The notes under the pieces are model-generated. The model had not been told where the DNA came from, made no database searches, and worked only from the letters and a program-made list of their open reading frames with translations. Of a DNA stretch of 64,000 nucleotides, positions 53,173-60,528 are shown one piece after another. Each line of letters starts with the position of its first letter. The stretch's first letter is position 1. Origin of the DNA: Lacibacter cauensis (GTDB taxonomy: Bacteria; Bacteroidota; Bacteroidia; Chitinophagales; Chitinophagaceae); the NCBI RefSeq assembly GCF_007830055.1, contig NZ_VLLE01000008.1, positions 1 to 64,000 on the forward strand, read 5' to 3'. The translations under genes were made by a program, and so were the position numbers.

Positions 53173-54285
53173 ATGGAAGAGAATCCAGGTTGGTTTGTTC
53201 ACAAAGAATTTAGTTCATGGGCTGAATTATTTGAAGAAAAATATCAAATGATTGATTTTGTTTTTCTTAGCGATTCTCTTTTCGCAAGAGCTAAAACAAG
53301 GAAGCAGGATGGCAGGCATTGCATTTTCTGTAATAAAAGTTATCCAGAAGTTTCTTTCGCAAATGCAGCGCATTTAATTTCAAAAATGATTGGCAACACC
53401 GATCTGTATTCAACCTTTGAATGTGATTCATGTAATAATAAATTCAGCCTGCTTGAAACTGATCTGGCTTATTTTTTAGGTGTTGGAAGATCACTTGTAG
53501 GTATGCAGGAAAATAAGAAGCCTCCCGGTTTTGCTGGTATCAATTTAGAAACAAGATCGATCATTTTCAAAAACAAAAACATACTGATAATTAAACCAGA
53601 CAAAGCAAATCGTTTAGAAATAGAAGATTTAACACAGTTCGCTTATCAAAAACCTACCTATACACCTGCAAATGTTTATAAACTATTTTTAAAATGTGCT
53701 CTATCAGTTCTTCCTAACGATGTGGTAGTATCCGAATATCAAGCCGCCCTCTCCTTCCTTCGTGGAGAAAAGGTCCTTAGTGGAGCTCATATAAATGTGT
53801 TTCGCTTCCCTTTAAGTGTTAAGATGCCGCTTCATGTTTATATTTTTAGAAAAAAGGAGCAGTCGGATATTCTACCTACATACATGGCATCATTTTACTT
53901 TCATAATTTAGTTATTAGTTTTCCTGTTCTCCTCCACCGGGATGATTTTAAATTTATAAATCAACCGATTCTTCTCCCTATAGCCCCTCCCTATTTTTTG
54001 TATGGTACTGATTTAAATGAAATTAGTCCGTCTTGTTATTCTTATGATTTAAGTTCTCCGTTAAAAACAAGAAATCAAACAGAGGAATTGAATTTTCAAT
54101 TCGATAAATCGCAATTAGAAAAAGCTGTAATGTTTGATCCGCTTACGGGTGTTGAAAGTGTTGAAACTTACAATCCGTCAGATTCGAAATATCTTATTGC
54201 GACCCAAGATCAAGTATCATTTACAAAAGAGGAGCTTTCAGAACTGATTAAACTTATCGAAGCTGAGTTTGGAAAAAACAAGTAA
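53173..54285 (+). CDS. HNH-type zinc-finger nuclease-like protein
   Basis: 370 residues. Residues 50-100 read CIFCNKSYPEV (Cys50/Cys53), NAAHLISKMIGN (His67), FECDSCNNKF (Cys84/Cys87) and LLETDLAYFLG. This is the HNH_5-like layout C-x2-C...H...C-x2-CN..F, which suggests a Zn-bound DNA nuclease or reader. The remaining 270 residues have no recognised motif and contain several hydrophobic strands. It is the last gene of this plus-strand run and is 33 bp from the membrane protein gene, so the two may work together. Confidence 0.8.
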   Translation: MEENPGWFVHKEFSSWAELFEEKYQMIDFVFLSDSLFARAKTRKQDGRHCIFCNKSYPEVSFANAAHLISKMIGNTDLYSTFECDSCNNKFSLLETDLAYFLGVGRSLVGMQENKKPPGFAGINLETRSIIFKNKNILIIKPDKANRLEIEDLTQFAYQKPTYTPANVYKLFLKCALSVLPNDVVVSEYQAALSFLRGEKVLSGAHINVFRFPLSVKMPLHVYIFRKKEQSDILPTYMASFYFHNLVISFPVLLHRDDFKFINQPILLPIAPPYFLYGTDLNEISPSCYSYDLSSPLKTRNQTEELNFQFDKSQLEKAVMFDPLTGVESVETYNPSDSKYLIATQDQVSFTKEELSELIKLIEAEFGKNK

Positions 54286-54713
54286 CAATTCTACTACATC
54301 AAACATTATTGTATGAAGAAGTCTGAAATAACACCTGGTTCCAAATTTATAATATCCTCACTGTATTTAAAATGGTTCTCCTCCCTGTATTGCTTTTGTA
54401 AGATTACTCGTTCAGCGTGTATAGCCAATTCGGGATTTATTTAATTAACTGTATAGCTATTTTAAAAATAGACACATGCCTGGTTACCGCCACTATAAAG
54501 TATAGACAAAGCGTATCTGGCCTTCAAATCCTAATCACACAATCTGATTCAACCTTCCCTGTAAGATTTGCTTTATTATTGAGTCCTCTTAACAGGCAGA
54601 ACCAGTAAATCTATCTATTTTATCCATTTTATCCAAAACATCCCAACCATTGTAATCATAATTAACCGGTTTGTACGTTGAAGAATCCGTATAAACAAAA
54701 AACTACCAGGCAA
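54286..54713. other. Intergenic, no supported gene
   Basis: About 430 AT-rich bases between convergent genes. The frame at 54417-54608 has no motif and is not called. Confidence 0.4.
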
Positions 54714-54738
54714 CAAAAAACCCCGAATAAATTCGGGG
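54714..54738 (-). terminator. Intrinsic terminator for the minus-strand pair 56000-54778
   Basis: On the minus strand CCCCGAATTTATTCGGGG (stem 54721-54738) is followed by TTTTTT (54720-54715). It lies 40 bp after the stop of the caspase-like gene. Confidence 0.9.
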
Positions 54739-54777
54739 CTCACAAACTAATAACTCCTTCCTTAATTACTGCTACTC

Positions 54778-55206
54778 TTACACCTGAACCCAATCACCTT
54801 CAAACGTGTCTGCATCAACTCCGGTTTCCGAAGCCCAAACGGTTGCCTCGGGAAAGGCGGTCTTTACCGAATTTGCAAAGTTTCCATAGGCAAACAAGGA
54901 TCCCTCGGCTGCCGTGTCACACGAAACAACATAAATTGATGAAGGGTTTGCGGGGCTACTGTGTAAACGCGCAGCATATAACAAATATGTTTTTTGCCCG
55001 CTTACCCCGTTGGGCGAACCATGTCCGAGTATCACAGCAATATTTTTCGTTGGATTACCATCACCAAAAACCTGGCTACTGTTTCCGGTAACAAGCACAT
55101 AGTTACCATTTGTTGGTGGCAATACTACCTGGGTATCGTTTTGTAAAGCTGCGTATGCAGTTTCAACAACAGGGTCAGCAAGTTCAATACAATAGATCGT
55201 ATACAT
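54778..55206 (-). CDS. Small caspase/C80-like cysteine protease fold protein
   Basis: 142 residues, cytosolic. The centre reads IAVILGHGSPNGVSGQKTYLL ... ARLHSSPANPSSIYVVSCDTAAEGSLFAYGNFANSVKTAFP. The spacing His62 (LGHGS) to Cys96 (VVSCDTA), each after a hydrophobic strand, is the His-Cys dyad arrangement of the caspase/clostripain/C80 clan. The domain is close to minimal size, and a C-terminal stretch VWASETGVDADTFEGDWVQV follows. Substrate unknown. It lies 26 bp after a 255-residue gene in one short operon ending in a clear terminator. Proteases of this clan can activate a neighbouring toxin, which is inferred here only from context. Confidence 0.65.
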   Translation of the reverse strand: MYTIYCIELADPVVETAYAALQNDTQVVLPPTNGNYVLVTGNSSQVFGDGNPTKNIAVILGHGSPNGVSGQKTYLLYAARLHSSPANPSSIYVVSCDTAAEGSLFAYGNFANSVKTAFPEATVWASETGVDADTFEGDWVQV

Positions 55207-55232
55207 ACATGATGATTTTAGGAATGAATAAA

Positions 55233-56000
55233 TTATTGTTCCTGTTTGGGTGCTTCAGCTGCAGCAACGGCATCCTGCTTTTTGAAGGTTGCCGCACTGT
55301 GCATACGCTGTGCCCATGTAGGATGCTCATCAAGAAGCTTCTGCTGCATAATATCGGTATCCATACTCTGTAATATTTTATACAGCTCTGTAAGTTTTTC
55401 TACAAGTATCTTCAGGTTGTCTATTAACTTAAGCGCTTCGTCGAAATTGCCTCCGGAAATACGGGAGATAAAGTAAATAAGCTCATCTGGCGAAAGTTTT
55501 TTATGGTCAATTATTGACTTTGTAAAAATGTAGCAGAAAGCATTTTCAACTGTATCAATGATATCAGTTGAGGTAAAGTTATATCTCCAGACCCGCACAT
55601 CTACCCTTATCAAATTAAGCTTGTCGGGAATAATAAAAAACATCGACTGTTCCACTTCGCCGGCAATCCGGTTACCGAGCACGGTGTTGAGTCCTATTTC
55701 TACAAGACCAAGTATTCCGCTCTTAACCCCTTCTTCAGTTCCCTGAAAAAATTTATCCAGCACTTCTCTAATAGCGCCGGCGGGTGTTTGCGAAATATTG
55801 ACGCTGTAAATTTTGTATTGCTCAAAGGCACGGTTCCCGATAATCTGAACATTTTCCTGTGCCGCAGGATTCCTGAACATCTCTTGTAGTTCGAGTTCAA
55901 ATTCTCCAAGCTTTCCCCTGGCAGTGGCCAGTAAAAGCTGAAGCCGCTCCTGCACTTTTTCGTCGGAAGCATTTACAATTTTGTCTATTAAACTTGCCAT
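55233..56000 (-). CDS. Unrecognised protein paired with the caspase-like gene
   Basis: 255 residues from MASLIDKIV (frame open to 56045). It is soluble and mainly helical at the start (DEKVQERLQLLLATARGKLGEFELELQEMF). A middle region (TPAGAIREVLDKFFQGTEEGVKSGILGLVEIGLNTVLGNRI) has an amphipathic, glycine-bearing stretch, then a beta-rich MFFIIPDKLNLIRVDVRVWRYNF. The end is helical with a short Ala/Glu tail. I do not recognise a family. It does not resemble bacterial gasdermins in any part I could compare. First gene of the two-gene operon with the caspase-like protein. Confidence 0.72.
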   Translation of the reverse strand: MASLIDKIVNASDEKVQERLQLLLATARGKLGEFELELQEMFRNPAAQENVQIIGNRAFEQYKIYSVNISQTPAGAIREVLDKFFQGTEEGVKSGILGLVEIGLNTVLGNRIAGEVEQSMFFIIPDKLNLIRVDVRVWRYNFTSTDIIDTVENAFCYIFTKSIIDHKKLSPDELIYFISRISGGNFDEALKLIDNLKILVEKLTELYKILQSMDTDIMQQKLLDEHPTWAQRMHSAATFKKQDAVAAAEAPKQEQ

Positions 56001-56317
56001 AATTAAATTTTTAAGTGTAAAAAAGATACCACATGAAGCAGGCATGCATGTTTACTTGCTTAATAGCAAAAGCATGCAGAGCTACCAGATTATGGTTAGC
56101 GGTGTGTAAATAGCTTTCTTAAGGTGAAAGGGTAGAATGATAAACAGGCCTGCTGAAATACATATTAAATATCTTTTAAGAATGTTCTTTTTCTTAGGGT
56201 GAAAACACCCTTTTCCTAATTCCATTCTATTGCGTACTTACTTCTTTCTCTGAAAAAGAAAATAGTAAATTTAAAACAGGCAGCAGCTACCATTACCTAA
56301 CCAAACTGCAGGCATAT

Positions 56318-56704
56318 ATGAAACACTGTTTTTTTCCGCTTCTACTTATAGTTACACTAATCAGTTGTAAACAATTAACACCCGGTTTGCATGATGGGAA
56401 GTATATTTTTACAGATAGTGCCCATACCCCACTATTGGAGGAGTCAATTATTATTCATGGTCACTCAGCAAGCTTACATTTCCGTGCCCTGTTTAATAAA
56501 TCCAAACTTAGTAAAACAAAATACCTCTGCTTCCAGGATTCAAGTAAAATAGTGCTGTACATGGGTAGGCGGCAACGGCCACTCAGCATACAGGTCAATC
56601 AACAAGGCAACCTTCTGTTAGATGGCCATGTGTTTACCAAACAACAGGTGCCGGTTATCAGCAATACCCCTGTTTCTGCATTTTTTCTGCAAGACAGAAA
56701 ATAA
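56318..56704 (+). CDS. Small lipoprotein
   Basis: 128 residues with a lipobox ending LISC (Cys17). The mature part is short, beta-rich and basic (KQLTPGLHDGKYIFTDSAHTPLLEESIIIHGH ... RRQRPLSIQVNQQGNLLLDGHVF). No family is recognised. It stands alone between the caspase-like operon and the AbiE pair. Confidence 0.7.
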   Translation: MKHCFFPLLLIVTLISCKQLTPGLHDGKYIFTDSAHTPLLEESIIIHGHSASLHFRALFNKSKLSKTKYLCFQDSSKIVLYMGRRQRPLSIQVNQQGNLLLDGHVFTKQQVPVISNTPVSAFFLQDRK

Positions 56705-57169
56705 AAAAGGGTGCGGTTTTATCAGCAACATTTAACACAAGAGCCTGAGGTGTTTTTGCTAAAGCTTTTCAGCTTATCGGTATCTCAGCCGCTTCATTTT
56801 ATATGTTTTAGAATTGTATTGTATTCAAAACCTTTGAGACCAAACCATAAAAACGGCACTACTAATGAAAGTGGGAATTAAACCCATTCCAAAAAAATTA
56901 CAAACCAGAACGTTAACAAACAGCATCAACAGAACTATAGCTCTGGCAACGACTTGAATTGTACTTGCACTTGTTAGAGAGAAAAACAAAACTCACGCTG
57001 CGGGGCTTTGGAAGAATGAAGGAATAGTTTACTAGAGCCGGAATCTTATTACTTGTATCGAAGCTGCGAGAATCCGCGACACTTAAATATCAACTCAGAA
57101 AAATAGACTTTTTTGAAGCTGCTGTTTGTGTGTACATATACTCACAACCAGCACCTTGGATCGTATAGA
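56705..57169. other. Intergenic, no supported gene
   Basis: About 460 AT-rich bases upstream of the AbiE operators. No reading frame with protein character was found. Confidence 0.4.
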
Positions 57170-57240
57170 TGTTACACTTTTTTCCAAAAATGTAACAAAA
57201 AACAATTTAAAATGTTACAAATATTTATAAATTTGTAACA
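57170..57240 (+). promoter_or_regulatory. Twin 28-bp inverted-repeat operators of the AbiE pair
   Basis: Two inverted repeats of TGTTAC-n16-GTAACA: 57170-57197 and 57213-57240, both 28 bp with centres 43 bp apart, about four helical turns. The second has extended 10-bp arms TGTTACAAAT/ATTTGTAACA and contains TAAATTTG (57228-57235), an exact -7 box, 6 bp before the ATG at 57242. Transcription is thus nearly leaderless. AbiEi-type antitoxins repress their promoter through inverted repeats, and this layout fits. Confidence 0.75.
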
Positions 57241-57241
57241 A

Positions 57242-57874
57242 ATGAGCAATACACACACATCCATAAACAACTATTTATCAAAGGTTAAGAAGGGCTCCAT
57301 CCTCTTCCCGACTGATTTCCGGGGTCTGGGAACAGAGGGAGCCATAAAAATGGCCTTATCCCGTTTAGTTAAGGAAGGGAAACTTAAGAGGGTCGCCCAC
57401 GGCATATACTATGTTCCTAAAACCGACCCATTATTAGGCGAATTACATCCGGGAGCAGAAAAAATAGCTGAAGCCATTGCCCAAAAGGAAAAAATATTAA
57501 TAAAACCTTCGGGAGCTTCCGCACTGAATAAACTGGGGCTAAGCACACAAGTGCCAATGAGGTTAGTATATATCACTAATGGTTCACCCAGGAAATTAAA
57601 AATCGGAAAAATGACCGTTGTATTTAAAGCCACCACCAGTAAAAAACTGGCTATGGAGGGCCGGATAAGCGGATTGGTATTACAGGCACTTGAAGAACTT
57701 GATTTAGAAAATGTACAACCGCAAACTGTCGCAAAAATTAAGAGCCTGTTGATGAAAGAAAATCCCAGTAAGTTAAAACACGATCTTGCATTGGCGCCTG
57801 CTCGGTTGAACGATTATATTGTGAAACTATTAAACGAGAAAGACTATGACAGGATGGTTGAAGCTAACAGATGA
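57242..57874 (+). CDS. AbiEi-type antitoxin/repressor (DUF6088 family)
   Basis: 210 residues. It starts with a winged-helix region (SINNYLSKVKKGSILFPTDFRGLGTEGAIKMALSRLVKEGKLKRVAHGIYYVPKTDP), the DUF6088/AbiEi DNA-binding domain. The C-terminal antitoxin domain (IKPSGASALNKLGLSTQVPMRLVYITNGSPRKLKIGKMTVVFKATTS) follows. It neutralises the nucleotidyltransferase toxin encoded next (type IV toxin-antitoxin) and represses the operon through the twin inverted repeats just upstream. It overlaps the toxin gene by 29 bp. Length and layout fit the usual family. Confidence 0.92.
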   Translation: MSNTHTSINNYLSKVKKGSILFPTDFRGLGTEGAIKMALSRLVKEGKLKRVAHGIYYVPKTDPLLGELHPGAEKIAEAIAQKEKILIKPSGASALNKLGLSTQVPMRLVYITNGSPRKLKIGKMTVVFKATTSKKLAMEGRISGLVLQALEELDLENVQPQTVAKIKSLLMKENPSKLKHDLALAPARLNDYIVKLLNEKDYDRMVEANR

Positions 57875-59078
57875 TCAACGAAGGGAAACATTGGATCAGG
57901 TACAGCGAGTGACCGGTATAAATGTTAAGGCAATTGAAAAAGACTGGTGGGTAACATTGGTATTAAAAGCTCTTTTTCAAACAGCAATGGCCGGGCATTT
58001 TATGTTCAAAGGAGGTACCTCATTAAGCAAAGGCTGGAAATTAATACCACGTTTTTCCGAAGATATTGATATTGCGCTTCATCCAAATGCTTTTGGCAGA
58101 GACTATGTAAACAATCCCACCCATTCTTACGTAAAGCAATTGAAGCGGGAAGGCTGTGCATATACCAGCACAGCTATTAAAGACGCATTACAACAATCCT
58201 TCCTTTCTTTAGGAGTACCTGCTGGTATTTTAGAAATAATAGTTGAAGAAGTAAAGCAGAATATACCAGATAAAGACCCGCAAACGCTTTATGTTCATTA
58301 TCCGTCACTCTACCAACCCAACCCCTACCTGGCTGATGCAGTAAAAATTGAATTCAGTGTACGGTCGCTTGCCGAACCATTTGAAATAATTCAGATACAA
58401 TCTCTGCTCAATGAATATTTTCCAAATCGAGCGTATGCAGAAACTCCTTTTTTGGTGAGAACTGTTGTACCACGGAAAACGTTCATTGAGAAAGTGCTTT
58501 TACTGCATGAAAAATTTGCAAATCCTGCATTGTCAAAACTCCAGGGAGATCGTATGTCAAGGCATTTGTACGACCTGATTGTAATGATGAAAACAGCAGT
58601 ATTGCAGGATGCATTAAACGACAGGGAACTTTTCAAAAATCTGTTACAACACCGGGCTGGTTATATACGAGTAATTGATTATAAAGGACTGACTGTTGAA
58701 GGTTTAACATTCATACCTTCTCCAGATTTAATAGAATTATACAGACGGGACTATGAATTTATGCAGGCCAATATGATCTATAGTGAGTCTCCTGACTTTT
58801 CTGACCTCATAAAAGAATTAAAATGGCTCAATGGTAAATTCAGGGTAGCTAATGAACATTTAAGCCTGGAACAGTTAGCTGAGCAGGGTTCACATCAACT
58901 AAAGGACGGCTGGGAGCATCATCCCAATGATACCGTTTTACAAACCAGAATAGTAAAAGTGGTAGATCCATATTTACCTTCCAGTCCTGCAAATAAAGCA
59001 GTTAATTACATTGTAAGCTTTGTAAAAACAAACGGACAATTGGTATTTGAAGATATAGTTATTGAAAACAAAACTTAA
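57846..59078 (+). CDS. AbiEii/AbiGii-type nucleotidyltransferase toxin
   Basis: 410 residues. Residues 53-80 read MFKGGTSLSKGWKLIPRFSEDIDIALHP: the GG-S motif (Gly56-Gly57, Ser59) and the DxD metal pair (Asp73/Asp75) of the DNA polymerase beta-type nucleotidyltransferase toxins. Downstream, IEFSVRSLAEPFEI and TFIEKVLLLHEKF ... HLYDLIVMM fit the AbiEii core. The toxin blocks translation or tRNA function by nucleotide transfer in the known systems; the target here is not known. It overlaps the antitoxin gene by 29 bp, so the two are coupled. Confidence 0.92.
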   Translation: MTGWLKLTDDQRRETLDQVQRVTGINVKAIEKDWWVTLVLKALFQTAMAGHFMFKGGTSLSKGWKLIPRFSEDIDIALHPNAFGRDYVNNPTHSYVKQLKREGCAYTSTAIKDALQQSFLSLGVPAGILEIIVEEVKQNIPDKDPQTLYVHYPSLYQPNPYLADAVKIEFSVRSLAEPFEIIQIQSLLNEYFPNRAYAETPFLVRTVVPRKTFIEKVLLLHEKFANPALSKLQGDRMSRHLYDLIVMMKTAVLQDALNDRELFKNLLQHRAGYIRVIDYKGLTVEGLTFIPSPDLIELYRRDYEFMQANMIYSESPDFSDLIKELKWLNGKFRVANEHLSLEQLAEQGSHQLKDGWEHHPNDTVLQTRIVKVVDPYLPSSPANKAVNYIVSFVKTNGQLVFEDIVIENKT

Positions 59079-59432
59079 TAACAAGAAGAGAAAGGCAAAA
59101 TGGTGGTAACCCGGTAGCCAAATTTATTTTTTTCACACAGTCCCAAGAACATTACGACCTCCTAAGGAGGTAGCGTTGCAGGTTACATTATCTACAAGAC
59201 TTGAAAAGGATGATCTTTAAATGTCGCATATTTTCAAAATTCTGAGACATTCTATAGGCGTTACAACGATACGAACGGATAAATGAATGTAATGAGATTA
59301 TATCTTTAAACAGATACTGCACCTTCTTTGGCACAAATCAAAAGCGTATATTATCGTATCAAATCGAATATACTTTGTTGCCCCTTTTTATATTCCTTTT
59401 TCAATTTGTAATTTTCTGAAAATTGCTAATCT
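59079..59432. other. Intergenic; contains a tRNA-Arg-like fragment
   Basis: About 350 bases without a gene. It holds the fragment listed at 59154-59184. The rest is AT-rich. Confidence 0.45.
59154..59184 (+). other. Fragment resembling tRNA-Arg(CCT) anticodon and T-arm sequence
   Basis: ACGACCTCCTAAG (59154-59166) matches the 5' anticodon stem plus loop of a tRNA-Arg with anticodon CCT (loop CTCCTAA). GTTGCAGGTT (59175-59184), eight bases later, matches the T-arm opening of E. coli argW-like genes. The 3' anticodon stem does not pair, the T arm is incomplete, and no acceptor stem can be drawn, so it is not a functional gene. It may be a leftover attachment site. Confidence 0.35.
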
Positions 59433-59687
59433 ATGACTCCTGCTAAATTTCATAAACTCGAATATGAAGAGCAAATGCTCGAAATCTTCAACAATGCTGT
59501 AGAGCTTGCAGTAAGGGAAGATAAAGAACACCGGTATCACTTATACAAACTGCACGATTTTTATGTTGATGAAATTATTCATAAGGAAGAATATGCAAGG
59601 CTGGCTATAAAAACATTTACTTCCGTGGAATCTGTCATGTTGCGGCCTTACCTTAATCAGATTGATATTACTAAATTAAACAGTTAA
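59433..59687 (+). CDS. Small conserved-looking protein, function unknown
   Basis: 84 residues, acidic and helical: MTPAKFHKLEYEEQMLEIFNNAVELAVREDKEH, then YKLHDFYVDEIIHKEEYARLAIKTFTSVESVMLRPYLNQIDI. No motif is recognised. The composition is protein-like and the frame well used, so I call it. It is followed by a 106-bp gap and the 232-residue gene, and may belong to the same unit as that gene and the 1096-residue protein. Confidence 0.6.
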   Translation: MTPAKFHKLEYEEQMLEIFNNAVELAVREDKEHRYHLYKLHDFYVDEIIHKEEYARLAIKTFTSVESVMLRPYLNQIDITKLNS

Positions 59688-59793
59688 TTTTCTCTTCTTT
59701 TTAAAACCGCAAAGAAGATGGAATAAAAAATCTGTTGCAGAATCTAAATAGCCAAAAGCAAATGTTCTAAATATCAAATATTCCCCAAAACGC

Positions 59794-60492
59794 ATGAATA
59801 CTAATTTATCAGATTCAATAAACGAGCTTAAAACTTTTTTACTCCAAATAACAGAGAAACAAATAAAGAGAAATAAGGAAATAGCGGCCAATGAAGCAGA
59901 TTTATCTTGGGAAGCTGCAAGATTTTTTGCTGAAATTATTGATAAGTCGACAGCTCCTGTTAATTTAAAAACCTATGATCAATTTGCAACGATAAAGAAA
60001 GATTTTGAAGCAATCAATAACCTTAACATTAATGAGTCGGAACTATTCAATAAGTTTTGGCTTAGAAATGTTTTAGGCTACGTGAAAATATCGGAGGGTA
60101 TTCGCTCTCTCCTTTTCAATTTCAATAATATTAAAGCCTATAAAAACGAGCTAGATTTTTGGCTTCAATTTCAAAAGAAAAAAAAAGGGGACAGAAGAAA
60201 ACAGGAAAAGAATATCATAGACCAAGCGGCTCGAAAATTTGAGTCGGAAAGGAAAATAAAATTAAACCCTGAAGGAATTTATTTAAACCGATGGACTAAA
60301 ATTGAAGACGATATAATTGAATACTCCGATTTCGAAATTTACTTTAAACAGTATATAGATAACTGGAACGATTTCCTTTTTCTTTCTGAATTTGACACCC
60401 ACACAACGGAAGAAAATTTACTCAAAATACAAAAGGAAGAAGTGCGGAAATCTCATACATCATTTCGTAATTTTTACAGGCTAACCCCTTAG
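59794..60492 (+). CDS. Helical protein upstream of the 1096-residue gene
   Basis: 232 residues, predicted helical and charged (INELKTFLLQITEKQIKRNKEIAANEADLSWEAARFFAEII; LDFWLQFQKKKKGDRRKQEKNIIDQAARKFESERKIKLNPEG), ending SHTSFRNFYRLTP. It has no signal peptide, membrane helix or known motif. It lies 36 bp before the large gene on the same strand and is probably cotranscribed, so it may be its partner. Confidence 0.75.
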   Translation: MNTNLSDSINELKTFLLQITEKQIKRNKEIAANEADLSWEAARFFAEIIDKSTAPVNLKTYDQFATIKKDFEAINNLNINESELFNKFWLRNVLGYVKISEGIRSLLFNFNNIKAYKNELDFWLQFQKKKKGDRRKQEKNIIDQAARKFESERKIKLNPEGIYLNRWTKIEDDIIEYSDFEIYFKQYIDNWNDFLFLSEFDTHTTEENLLKIQKEEVRKSHTSFRNFYRLTP

Positions 60493-60528
60493 ATAGATAG
60501 ATTAAAAGAAGAGAATGTATTAAAAGAC

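Noticed and set aside
55421-55433. TTAACTTAAG half-palindrome inside the coding region of the 55233 gene
   Set aside because: Only half of the site, inside a gene and without a matching box.
55233-56000. Bacterial gasdermin next to the caspase-like gene
   Set aside because: No similarity to gasdermin sequence features that I know and no N-terminal palmitoylation-type Cys.
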